A DNA stretch of 55,149 bases from Melioribacteraceae bacterium (GTDB taxonomy: Bacteria; Bacteroidota; Ignavibacteria; Ignavibacteriales; Melioribacteraceae). The stretch lies in the NCBI GenBank assembly GCA_016342755.1, contig JAEINS010000028.1, positions 1 through 55,149 of the forward strand, given 5' to 3'. Every line of letters starts with the position of its first letter. The first letter of the stretch is position 1. A program made the position numbers and the translations under genes. Under the pieces are notes generated by a model. The model saw only the letters and a list, made by a program, of their open reading frames with translations. It was not told the origin of the DNA and searched no databases. This document shows, piece by piece, positions 47,833-55,149 of the stretch.

Positions 47833-48876
47833 ATGTTTGAATATGTTGGAGCCGTTCATGTACATTCTGTGTACTCGGACGGTTCTGGTAAAATAGATGA
47901 GATCCTCAATTGTGCTTCCGAATCTGGTTTAGATTTTGTTCTCTTAACCGATCACAATACGTTGCGCCCTTTAGAAGAAGGTTTTGAAGGCTGGTACGGT
48001 AAAACTCTCTTATTAATTGGCTGCGAAATAAATGATAAAAATAACAGAAATCATTATTTAGCTTTTGGGATAGATAAAACTTTTTCTACAAGACTTCCGG
48101 CAAAAGAATATGTTAAATTAGTTAATGATGAAGGCGGTATTGGCTTTATTGCCCATCCTCATGAAAAAAGAGATTCCATGAAAGAACATCCTCCTTATCC
48201 ATGGACTGACTGGGATGTTGACGGATATACAGGAATTGAGATTTGGAATCACATGTCTGAATGGATGGAAGGATTAACGGAAGAAAACAAGTATAATCGT
48301 TTTATGCATCCGCTTAAATCAATTGAAAAACCTCCTGCCGAAACTCTTGAAGTCTGGGATAAACAAAGTGAAAAAAGAAAGGTTGTTGGCATTGGCGGAA
48401 TTGATGCGCACGCCCATAAAATGAATGTTTTAGGTTTTTTTGAGGTAGAAGTTTTTCCATATAAAGTATTGTTTAAATCTATTAGAACACATATTTTATC
48501 GGAGACTGAGCTAGTTAAGAATAAAAAAGAAACAGCCCTTGAAGACGGAAAAACAATTGTTTACGAAGCTCTAAAAGAAGGACGCTGTTTTGTTTCTAAT
48601 CATTATCATGGTGATGCAACCGGATTTAGATTTACAGCTTATGACGGTGATAAAATTTATCAGATGGGAGACACAGTTAAACTTAGTGATACTTTACGGT
48701 TTAACGTTATTCTGCCGGAGAAAGCGTCTGTTAGAATAATATGTAACGGCAAAACTTCTGAGATTAAAGACGGTAAAGAAGTCGAGTTTTTAGTTAAAGA
48801 AGAAGCGGTTTATAGAGTTGAAGTTTATAAAGAGAAAAACGCATGGATATTTTCAAATCATGTTAGAGTAGTTTAA
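47833..48876 (+). CDS. PHP-domain metal-dependent phosphoesterase
   Basis: A 347-residue protein with a PHP domain (about 5-220). It has HVHS (His9 and His11), DG near 16-17, LTDHN (Asp40, His41), GCEIN near 64, IAHPHE near 105 and GIDAHAH near 195, giving the set of residues that holds two or three metal ions. A beta-rich C-terminal module (about 255-347) is of the type found in CehA/McbA-like hydrolases. Such proteins hydrolyse phosphate or carboxyl esters. No signal peptide. Probably in an operon with dapF and the small barrel gene. Confidence 0.88.
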   Translation: MFEYVGAVHVHSVYSDGSGKIDEILNCASESGLDFVLLTDHNTLRPLEEGFEGWYGKTLLLIGCEINDKNNRNHYLAFGIDKTFSTRLPAKEYVKLVNDEGGIGFIAHPHEKRDSMKEHPPYPWTDWDVDGYTGIEIWNHMSEWMEGLTEENKYNRFMHPLKSIEKPPAETLEVWDKQSEKRKVVGIGGIDAHAHKMNVLGFFEVEVFPYKVLFKSIRTHILSETELVKNKKETALEDGKTIVYEALKEGRCFVSNHYHGDATGFRFTAYDGDKIYQMGDTVKLSDTLRFNVILPEKASVRIICNGKTSEIKDGKEVEFLVKEEAVYRVEVYKEKNAWIFSNHVRVV

Positions 48877-48959
48877 ATTTTAAAACAGTTATTTAATTTC
48901 TTGATAAAATAAATTATATTTACAAACTGTACAAATTTTTTGTAGAAAATGGAGTTAAA

Positions 48960-49646
48960 GTGTTAGCTAAGAAGAAAAAACTATCCAAAAAAGAAATTCA
49001 AGAAGATCAATTAGTTACTTCGTATGTAAAGAGTATGAAATTTTTTGAAGATCATCAGTCCAAAATTTTAATGGGTATTGGAGCAATTATTTTGTTTGTT
49101 GCTGCTATATTCCTGTATACAAATAAAGTTGAATCAGATAATGAAGAAGCAACTGCATTGTTAGCTAAGATAATGCCTTCATATGATTCTGGTAATTTCC
49201 AGTTGGCAATTGATGGCCAGCCGGGGACAGATGTAAAAGGATTAAAAGAAATAGCCGATGGATTTAGCAGTGTTAATCCGGGTTCAATTGCGGCATTATA
49301 TTTAGGTCATTCTTACTTTAAGCTAGGTAAATATGAAGAAGCATTAAAAGCCTATGATAGCTTTTCGGGTGGCGATGCTTTGTTAAAAGCAGCTTCTTTA
49401 GCCGGTGTTGCTAACTGTTACGAAGCCTTAGATAAGAAAGATAAAGCGGCAGATTATTTTAAAGACGCGGCTTCAGTATCAAAAAAGAATATTCAGAATG
49501 CTGAATATTTACTTAAAGCTGGTTTAAATTATCTTGCAATAGATAAAAAAGAGACAGCAAAAAAAGTTTTTATGATTATCAAAAAAGATTATGAGTCTTC
49601 ATCAGAAGGCAGGAACATTGAGCGTTATCTATCGATGGTAGAATAG
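48960..49646 (+). CDS. membrane-anchored tetratricopeptide protein, YfgM-like
   Basis: The 228-residue protein has a Lys-rich cytoplasmic start (LAKKKKLSKKEI), one transmembrane helix (about 37-56, ILMGIGAIILFVAAIFLY) and a periplasmic domain with three tetratricopeptide-like repeats (about 105-215; ALYLGHSYFKLGKYEEALKAYD, then GVANCYEALDKKDKAADYFKDA). The layout matches YfgM/Sec-associated chaperones and related type II TPR proteins. The GTG start at 48960 follows GGAG by five bases. It is the last gene before efp and ends at a hairpin. Confidence 0.85.
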   Translation: MLAKKKKLSKKEIQEDQLVTSYVKSMKFFEDHQSKILMGIGAIILFVAAIFLYTNKVESDNEEATALLAKIMPSYDSGNFQLAIDGQPGTDVKGLKEIADGFSSVNPGSIAALYLGHSYFKLGKYEEALKAYDSFSGGDALLKAASLAGVANCYEALDKKDKAADYFKDAASVSKKNIQNAEYLLKAGLNYLAIDKKETAKKVFMIIKKDYESSSEGRNIERYLSMVE

Positions 49647-49659
49647 TTTAGTTTTATTG

Positions 49660-49690
49660 AAGCCGTAAATATTTTGCGGCTTTACTTTTA
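49660..49690 (+). terminator. terminator after the TPR gene
   Basis: AAGCCG and CGGCTT arms with an eleven-base loop, followed by TACTTTTA. Confidence 0.6.
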
Positions 49691-49743
49691 TGTAAAATAA
49701 GTTTTATTAAAGTTAGTTATCAACAAAATGGATTTAGAGAAAT

Positions 49744-50310
49744 ATGGCAGATACATCAGATTTCAGAAATGGATTAATTATGCAGTTCAAAGGAGGTCTT
49801 TACTCGATTACATATTTTCAGCATGTAAAACCTGGTAAAGGCGGCGCTTTTGTAAGAACTACATTAAAAAATATTAAAACCGGAAAAGTATTAGATAATA
49901 CTTTTCGTTCGGGTGAAAAAATTGAGGAAGTAAGAGTTGAAAGAAAAAAATATCAATTCTTATATAAAGAACCAGCTGGTTATGTATTAATGGATAATGA
50001 TACTTACGATCAGTTAACTGTTGCTGAAGAATATTTTGGCGAAGAAAAAAGATTTATTAAAGAAGGTACAGAAGTAGATATGTTAGTTGATGATAAAGAT
50101 GCTATTGTACTTGTGGAACTTCCAATTTTTGCCAATTTAGAAGTTACTGAAACAGAGCCTGGTTTTAAAGGTGATACAGCAACAAACGCTATGAAACCGG
50201 CAATTTTAGAAACCGGAGCAACAATAAACGTACCTTTATTTGTTAGCGAAGGCGATTTATTAAGAGTTGATACTCGTACCGGCGAGTATATGGAAAGAGT
50301 TAAAAAGTAA
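49744..50310 (+). CDS. efp: translation elongation factor P
   Basis: The 188-residue protein has the three beta-barrel domains of EF-P, which relieves ribosome stalling at polyproline. Lys32 in KPGKGGAF is the position of the post-translationally modified residue, and the C-terminal signature GATINVPLFVSEGDLLRVDTRTGEYMERV is intact. The EpmA and EpmB or other modification genes are not nearby. It starts 97 bases after the TPR gene and is likely its own unit. Confidence 0.97.
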   Translation: MADTSDFRNGLIMQFKGGLYSITYFQHVKPGKGGAFVRTTLKNIKTGKVLDNTFRSGEKIEEVRVERKKYQFLYKEPAGYVLMDNDTYDQLTVAEEYFGEEKRFIKEGTEVDMLVDDKDAIVLVELPIFANLEVTETEPGFKGDTATNAMKPAILETGATINVPLFVSEGDLLRVDTRTGEYMERVKK

Positions 50311-50359
50311 TATCTAAATACAATTAAGTAATTAAATTCTTAAGTATATTGAGGTGATT

Positions 50360-50737
50360 ATGAACGTACCAGAAAATTTGAAGTACACAGAAGATCATGA
50401 GTGGATTAAAATTGAAGGTAACATAGGTACAATAGGAATTACTGATTATGCACAAGGTGAACTTGGCGATGTAGTTTTTGTTGATATTGACCCTGATCTT
50501 GAAGAAATGGAAAAAGGTGAATCTTTCGGTACTATTGAAGCTGTTAAGACTGTTAGTGATCTTTTTGCTCCATGTTCCGCAAAAATAGTAGAAATAAATC
50601 CTAATCTTGAAGATGATCCATCTTTAATAAACTCCGATCCTTATGGTGAAGGCTGGTTAGTAAAAGTTGAGATTGAAGATATGGAAGTAATAGAAGCATT
50701 ATTAGATGCTGCTGCTTATTCTGCTCAGATTGGTTAA
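50360..50737 (+). CDS. gcvH: glycine cleavage system H protein
   Basis: A 125-residue lipoyl carrier of the glycine cleavage complex. Lys63 in GTIEAVKTVSDL is the lipoylation site, and YTEDHEWI near the start and PYGEGWLVKV near the end are conserved. GAGGTG is six bases before the ATG at 50360; a GTG at 50354 is less likely. No P, T or L protein genes are adjacent. No glycine riboswitch is seen in the 49-base leader. The next gene is separated by a strong terminator. Confidence 0.95.
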   Translation: MNVPENLKYTEDHEWIKIEGNIGTIGITDYAQGELGDVVFVDIDPDLEEMEKGESFGTIEAVKTVSDLFAPCSAKIVEINPNLEDDPSLINSDPYGEGWLVKVEIEDMEVIEALLDAAAYSAQIG

Positions 50738-50747
50738 TTAGTTTTAA

Positions 50748-50771
50748 GCGCAGTTTTATACTGCGCATTTT
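50748..50771 (+). terminator. intrinsic terminator after gcvH
   Basis: GCGCAGT and ACTGCGC arms with a five-base loop, followed by ATTTTT. Confidence 0.85.
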
Positions 50772-50836
50772 TACCTCAAGATATATTTCTTTTCTTCTGC
50801 CTAAATAAAAATTAAATTTATAAAATTGGAATACAG

Positions 50837-52378
50837 ATGATACATCTAAATGATATACTTATACTTGATTTTGGATCACAATATACTCAGTTAATTGCAA
50901 GACGAATTCGTGAGAGCAAGGTATACTCCGAAATTCACCCGCATAGTTTTTCTATCGAAAAAATTAAAGAATTAAATCCAAAAGGGATTATACTTTCCGG
51001 CGGACCAATGAGTGCTTTTGAAGAAGACTCGCCTCAGGTAAATTCTGAAATTTTTAAACTTGGTGTTCCTGTATTGGGTATTTGTTATGGAATGCAGCTG
51101 GTAACTTTAGAATATGGCGGAGTTGTTGAACCTGCGGAACATCGCGAATACGGTAAAGCTTCTCTTCAGATTGCCGGCGAATCTAAATTGTTTGAAAATG
51201 TTAAGGATAATTCTACCGTATGGATGAGTCATGGCGATTATATAACAAAGCTTCCTGAAGGATTTAAAGTTGACGCAAAATCTGAAAACTCGCCTATATG
51301 TGCTATTTCAAATCCGGCGAAAAATATTTATGGTGTTCAGTTTCATCCGGAAGTAGCGCATACATTAGAAGGCAAAGCTATAATTGATAATTTTTTATTC
51401 AACATTTGTAAGTGCAAAGCTGACTGGACCCCGGAGAATTTTATTCAAAGTAGTGTTGAAGAGATCAAAAATAAAATTGGTGGAAAGAAAGCTATATGTG
51501 CTTTAAGCGGTGGTGTTGATTCTTCGGTAGCCGCAATACTTGTAAAAAAAGCAATTGGCGAAAATCTTATTTGTATTCATGTTGATACAGGCATGATGCG
51601 TAAAAATGAAAGCGCTGATATTGTTAAGATGTTCAATGATAACTACGATCTGCACATTATTAGCATTGATGCCTCAGAAATGTTTTTGTCCCGTTTAGAA
51701 GGTGTAACTGAACCTGAGAAAAAACGTAAAATTATTGGCAATACTTTTATAGATGTATTTGAAGAAGAAGCAAAAAAATATGGCGAGATCGATTATCTAA
51801 TTCAGGGTACTTTATATCCGGATGTAATTGAGTCTGTATCGGTAAAAGGTCAGTCAGTAACTATTAAAACTCATCATAATGTTGGTGGTTTACCCGAAAA
51901 AATGGATATGAGTCTTATTGAACCATTCAGAGAACTGTTCAAAGATGAAGTTCGTGCAATAGGTTATGAGCTGGGATTACCTAAAGAATTTATCGCTCGT
52001 CACCCGTTTCCGGGTCCTGGTTTAGCTGTAAGAGTTTTAAGTGATATAACTAAAGATAAGCTTGACGTTCTTAGAGAGGCTGACGCAATTTATATAGATG
52101 AAATGCAAGCTGCCGGAATTTATGACGATATCTGGCAGGCTTTCGCGGTATTACTTCCGGTTCAGACAGTAGGTGTAATGGGCGATAAAAGAACGTACGA
52201 AAATGTAATTGCGCTTAGAGCAGTAACTTCAACCGATGGAATGACAGCCGACTGGTTCCGTTTTGATTACGACTTCCTTGAGAATGTTTCTAATAAGATT
52301 ATAAGAAGTGTCCGTGGTGTAAACAGAGTATGTTATGATATAAGCTCTAAACCGCCTTCCACCATAGAATGGGAATAA
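50837..52378 (+). CDS. guaA: GMP synthase, glutamine-hydrolysing
   Basis: The 513-residue enzyme makes GMP from XMP with glutamine and ATP. The class I amidotransferase domain has Cys83 in GICYGMQ with His170 and Glu172 (FHPEV). The ATP pyrophosphatase domain has the P-loop SGGVDSS (224-230), and the C terminus carries the dimerisation segment ending PPSTIEWE. Full length, no missing part. It is the last intact gene before the IS256-like remnant and the second chemoreceptor. Confidence 0.97.
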   Translation: MIHLNDILILDFGSQYTQLIARRIRESKVYSEIHPHSFSIEKIKELNPKGIILSGGPMSAFEEDSPQVNSEIFKLGVPVLGICYGMQLVTLEYGGVVEPAEHREYGKASLQIAGESKLFENVKDNSTVWMSHGDYITKLPEGFKVDAKSENSPICAISNPAKNIYGVQFHPEVAHTLEGKAIIDNFLFNICKCKADWTPENFIQSSVEEIKNKIGGKKAICALSGGVDSSVAAILVKKAIGENLICIHVDTGMMRKNESADIVKMFNDNYDLHIISIDASEMFLSRLEGVTEPEKKRKIIGNTFIDVFEEEAKKYGEIDYLIQGTLYPDVIESVSVKGQSVTIKTHHNVGGLPEKMDMSLIEPFRELFKDEVRAIGYELGLPKEFIARHPFPGPGLAVRVLSDITKDKLDVLREADAIYIDEMQAAGIYDDIWQAFAVLLPVQTVGVMGDKRTYENVIALRAVTSTDGMTADWFRFDYDFLENVSNKIIRSVRGVNRVCYDISSKPPSTIEWE

Positions 52379-52439
52379 TTTAGTAAAAGTTCTGTACTTT
52401 AAAAGTCTAAAAACATCTTTAGTTATAATTTTGTTTTAT

Positions 52440-52745
52440 ACTTTTTTTTGCGCAGATTAAACTGATTTTAATTCGTTTGAAGACGATGTTGCAATATCAC
52501 AATAAGGGGGATAAAGCATTTTGGTTGAAGAGTCCTCATTTGGGAACTCCATTTTTTGTTACTTTATTAAAATGTCTGTGTAGGTTCTCAACAGCGTTAG
52601 TTGTGTAAATCATTTTTCTAATTTCCCGGGAATACTTAAAAAACACTGATAAGTTTGCCCAGTTGTTTTTCCATGATTTAACAGGATAAGGATATTTCTA
52701 TTCCCATTTTACATTGCCACTTCTTGCTGCTAGTTTTAACAAAAC
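52440..52745 (-). pseudogene. decayed IS256-family transposase fragment
   Basis: Read on the minus strand, the sequence gives K-W-E, a stop, K-Y-P, then SWKNNWANLSVFFKYSREIR, KMIYTTNAVENLHRHF and NKVTKNG. The W-x2-KYP, SW-x2-NW and IYTTNA-E-N-R motifs are the C-terminal third of mutator/IS256 transposases, where the second catalytic aspartate region precedes and KVTK follows. At least three in-frame stops and loss of the N-terminal two-thirds show it is dead. It marks an old insertion between guaA and the chemoreceptor. Confidence 0.8.
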
Positions 52746-52784
52746 TCAGTATAAATAGTTTTACAAAATTTTTATTTTTATGAA

Positions 52785-52823
52785 ATCTCACAGTAAGCAC
52801 GTTTAACTTCCTTACTGTGAGAT
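52785..52823. terminator. hairpin ending the chemoreceptor transcript
   Basis: ATCTCACAGTAAG and CTTACTGTGAGAT form a perfect 13-base stem with a 13-base loop, eight bases past the chemoreceptor stop. No T run follows on the minus strand, so it could instead be a remnant repeat end of the IS256-like element. Confidence 0.55.
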
Positions 52824-52830
52824 AAATAAT

Positions 52831-55035
52831 TTATGAGAGTTTTTTAACATCACACGGATTTTCTGCCATTGTAAATTGTTCAATCAAATTCCGCAGGTGT
52901 TGTGTAAGTTGATTCATTTCGTTCGCAAAATCTGAAATAATCTGTACTCCAGCCAATGATTCCATGCTCACAGAATAAATCATTTCAATGTTTTTGCTTA
53001 CTTCTTCCGCAGTAGTAGACTGTTCTTCACTAGCAGTTGCAACCTGACTAATTTGCTCAATAACGGTATCCGTTTTTTCCATGATAAGTTTTAATGAATA
53101 ACCGGCTTCGGAGGCATAGCCACGACCTTTTTCCGCTTCCCCTTTTCCAACTCTAATCGATTCAACTGCTTTCTTAGTTTCAAGTTGGATGCTATCAATA
53201 GTTCTTGAAATTTCTTTTGTTGCATTCATTGTTCTGTCAGCAAGTTTGCTAACTTCATCAGCAACAACAGCAAAACCTCTTCCATGTTCACCAGCTCTTG
53301 CAGCTTCAATAGCGGCATTTAGTGCAAGCAGATTAGTTTGTTCCGCAATATCATTAATAACCCCAACTATTTCTCCAATTTTTTCACTGCTGTTTCCAAG
53401 AAGTTCAACTGCATCAGCAGCTTCAGTTACAACCTCAGAAATACTTTCAATGCCGTTTATAGTATTGCCAATAACTTTTCCGCCGTTTTCTGCTGTATCA
53501 CCAGCTTCTTGTGCTGAATCCGCAGCCACACTTACATTCTGAGCCGATTCAAGAATAGTTGTAGTCATTTGTTCAATAGCTTTGGAAACATCAGCAGTTT
53601 GCTCACTTTGTTTTTTAGAACCATGTGATAATTCTTCTGCTCTGGATAAAATTTGCAAACTGGCATTAGATGTTGCAAGAATCGCAGATTTAACTTCGCC
53701 CACCAACGCATTTATCTGCCTTACCGTTTCATTAAAACCCTTAAATAATTTTCCAACATCATCATCTTTTTCAACTTTAAGATTAACAGTTAAGTCTCCT
53801 GATGAAAACCTACCCATAGCAGATAGCAGTTCAGAAGTTTTAGTTGACAAATACTCTTTACTTGCTTCTGATTGAGCGACAGCTTCTTCTATTCTTGCTA
53901 ATATACTTCCCTTTTCTTCTATAAGCTGTTTCTTTTGATAAGCAATGTTTTCTACCATTTTATTAATACTCGCTCTAACCTCACCTATTTCATCATCTTT
54001 TCTCACCGATAATCTAATATCATAGTTGCCATCAGCAATTTCATGGGCAGTTCTACTAACAGCTTTTAATGGTGTTAACAAACTTTTTTTCATGAAGAAA
54101 AATGAAATTAAAGCGACAAAAACTGCTGAAATTAAAACAATTACAATAGAACTGTATAGTGAAGATTTTACATTATCATAAAACTTGGTAATATCTTTAT
54201 AAAGTGTTATGCATCCAACTTTTTGACCGCTGTAATCCATAATTGGAATTGAAGCAACTGAATAGTTTTTATCTTCAAATACAATATCTTTTGTAATAGT
54301 CGAGATATCAATCTCATTTAAGAGACTTTTAAATCTATCATCAGAAAAATAATAATAAACCTTGTCAGCCTTTTCCACATCTTCCCGCCCAATTTTACCA
54401 CCAGCATTTTTTAAGGTCTCTTTATTTATTCCAATTGAATAATCCATCTTTAATGCAGTACTAATACCATCTAGCAAACCATAAATACTTCCGCTAAACT
54501 CCAAACTACCAATATGGTTTCCATTATTAAAAACAGGCGCAACATTTCGTAAACCCGTGCCATACTTGCCAACTTCAATTCCCTGAATAATCTTTTTTTC
54601 AGTATTAGCACGAACAACTGTTTTTCTAAATGCACTCAGATTATCCCCAAATTTAGAAGGTTGATGTAAACGCAAGAAGGAGTGATTATCCTCAGTATGG
54701 AAATGAACCTGAGCTATTTTATATTTAGGTTTTAAAGTATTTGTAAAAAGGGATAATAAATAATTACTCAATTCATCTCTTTTTCTTTCTTCAAATAATG
54801 TTAATAGTTTTTCATCGTGAAGAAGTACTTCTAAAGTGGCTGCCTGATCTGTTGCCTTATTTTCAGTTTCTGTCTTGAACAACTCATTGAATTGTGCAAA
54901 TTCTTGAGTTATTGTTAACTCGTTATCAGAGATTGTTGTGTTATAATCTAAAATCAATAAAATTAAAGCAATTGTAAAAATTGAGGAAAGTAAAATTAAT
55001 GTAACTTTTGCCCTCAAAGTATGAAAATAAGCCAT
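52831..55035 (-). CDS. methyl-accepting chemotaxis protein with double-Cache sensor
   Basis: A 734-residue receptor with a membrane segment at about 9-28 and a large periplasmic domain (about 30-285). The phrases [15 protein letters not shown] and [16 protein letters not shown] fit the dCache_3-type sensor of small-molecule ligands. A second membrane segment (about 290-315), HAMP domains (about 316-450) and the signalling coil follow, with tip [21 protein letters not shown], then [17 protein letters not shown]. The ATG follows GGAG. No CheR-tethering tail. Only 34 bases separate the start from the tip of an insertion element, so its native promoter has probably been displaced. Confidence 0.92.
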   Translation of the reverse strand: MAYFHTLRAKVTLILLSSIFTIALILLILDYNTTISDNELTITQEFAQFNELFKTETENKATDQAATLEVLLHDEKLLTLFEERKRDELSNYLLSLFTNTLKPKYKIAQVHFHTEDNHSFLRLHQPSKFGDNLSAFRKTVVRANTEKKIIQGIEVGKYGTGLRNVAPVFNNGNHIGSLEFSGSIYGLLDGISTALKMDYSIGINKETLKNAGGKIGREDVEKADKVYYYFSDDRFKSLLNEIDISTITKDIVFEDKNYSVASIPIMDYSGQKVGCITLYKDITKFYDNVKSSLYSSIVIVLISAVFVALISFFFMKKSLLTPLKAVSRTAHEIADGNYDIRLSVRKDDEIGEVRASINKMVENIAYQKKQLIEEKGSILARIEEAVAQSEASKEYLSTKTSELLSAMGRFSSGDLTVNLKVEKDDDVGKLFKGFNETVRQINALVGEVKSAILATSNASLQILSRAEELSHGSKKQSEQTADVSKAIEQMTTTILESAQNVSVAADSAQEAGDTAENGGKVIGNTINGIESISEVVTEAADAVELLGNSSEKIGEIVGVINDIAEQTNLLALNAAIEAARAGEHGRGFAVVADEVSKLADRTMNATKEISRTIDSIQLETKKAVESIRVGKGEAEKGRGYASEAGYSLKLIMEKTDTVIEQISQVATASEEQSTTAEEVSKNIEMIYSVSMESLAGVQIISDFANEMNQLTQHLRNLIEQFTMAENPCDVKKLS

Positions 55036-55069
55036 AAAAATTCTCCGTAACTATGTAAATAAAATTTGC

Positions 55070-55149
55070 TGATCAACGACAATTATTTTTCCCGATTTAA
55101 TTTTGTTGTATAATTAGGATTTACTTTTCATTTTAGATTCCTCCAGCCT
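55070..55149 (-). mobile_element. end of an insertion element (right copy)
   Basis: From the tip TGATCA (55070-55075) outward, 55073-55123 is the perfect inverted copy of bases 1-51. Beyond it, reading inwards on the minus strand from 55149, the frame R-L-E-E-S-K-M-K-S-K-S-stop (ending at about 55114) looks like the last codons of the element's transposase or helper gene. The end lacks the 23-base unit that separates two TTGTCGTTGA copies in the left-hand element. The element body is outside the window. Confidence 0.6.

Noticed and set aside
50311-50359. Possible glycine riboswitch before gcvH
   Set aside because: The leader is only about 49 bases, with no conserved glycine-aptamer core.

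Overview
The window reads as a 55 kb piece of the chromosome of an AT-rich, Gram-negative bacterium of the Bacteroidota/Ignavibacteriota kind. Three large secreted proteins end in a roughly 80-residue C-terminal domain opening with NYPNPFNP, the type IX secretion sorting tail seen in Ignavibacteria and relatives. Outer-membrane biology (Kdo transferase, heptosyltransferase-type glycosyltransferase, TonB-dependent receptor, beta-barrels, MlaE permease) and many lipoproteins agree with this. The assignment rests on motifs, not on a marker-gene tree.

Layout. 1-2.4 kb: a copy of the end of an insertion element, which truncates a secreted-protein gene that also carries a homopolymer frameshift, then a gene-poor stretch with dispersed repeat fragments. 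2.4-5.5 kb: a fur-MBL hydrolase pair divergent from a three-gene pterin operon (animal-type PTPS, GTP cyclohydrolase I, short-chain reductase) that looks like a complete tetrahydrobiopterin route. 5.5-7.1 kb: a T9SS cargo protein and a small helical protein. 7.2-11.1 kb: a three-subunit, Tat-exported molybdenum hydroxylase resembling periplasmic aldehyde oxidoreductase PaoABC. 11.1-16.3 kb: lipoproteins, a serine hydrolase and glutaminase. 16.4-19.1 kb: a TonB-dependent receptor with a Cys-x2-Cys plug and a small His-rich membrane protein, probably metal uptake. 19.6-24.3 kb: a secreted stand-alone TonB C-terminal domain, a chemoreceptor and a TPR/LuxR-like regulator. 24.5-33.2 kb: surface proteins, including a nine-repeat TSGGS protein and two tandem GHL10 glycosidase-like T9SS cargoes. 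33.4-38.5 kb: a STAS protein and envelope genes. 38.6-52.4 kb: mostly housekeeping (obgE, tRNA-Met, secG, dapF, efp, gcvH, guaA), with a 964-residue hyperacidic protein directly before obgE. 52.4-55.1 kb: a decayed IS256-type transposase, a second chemoreceptor, and a second, inverted copy of the same element end as at position 1.

The two ends share a perfect 51-bp inverted repeat. On each side it carries the last codons of what looks like the same transposase gene, so the segment is flanked by inverted copies of one insertion element or is a contig broken at that element. Most gene groups are separated by clear hairpin terminators. Several intergenic palindromes belong to repeat classes that recur here.
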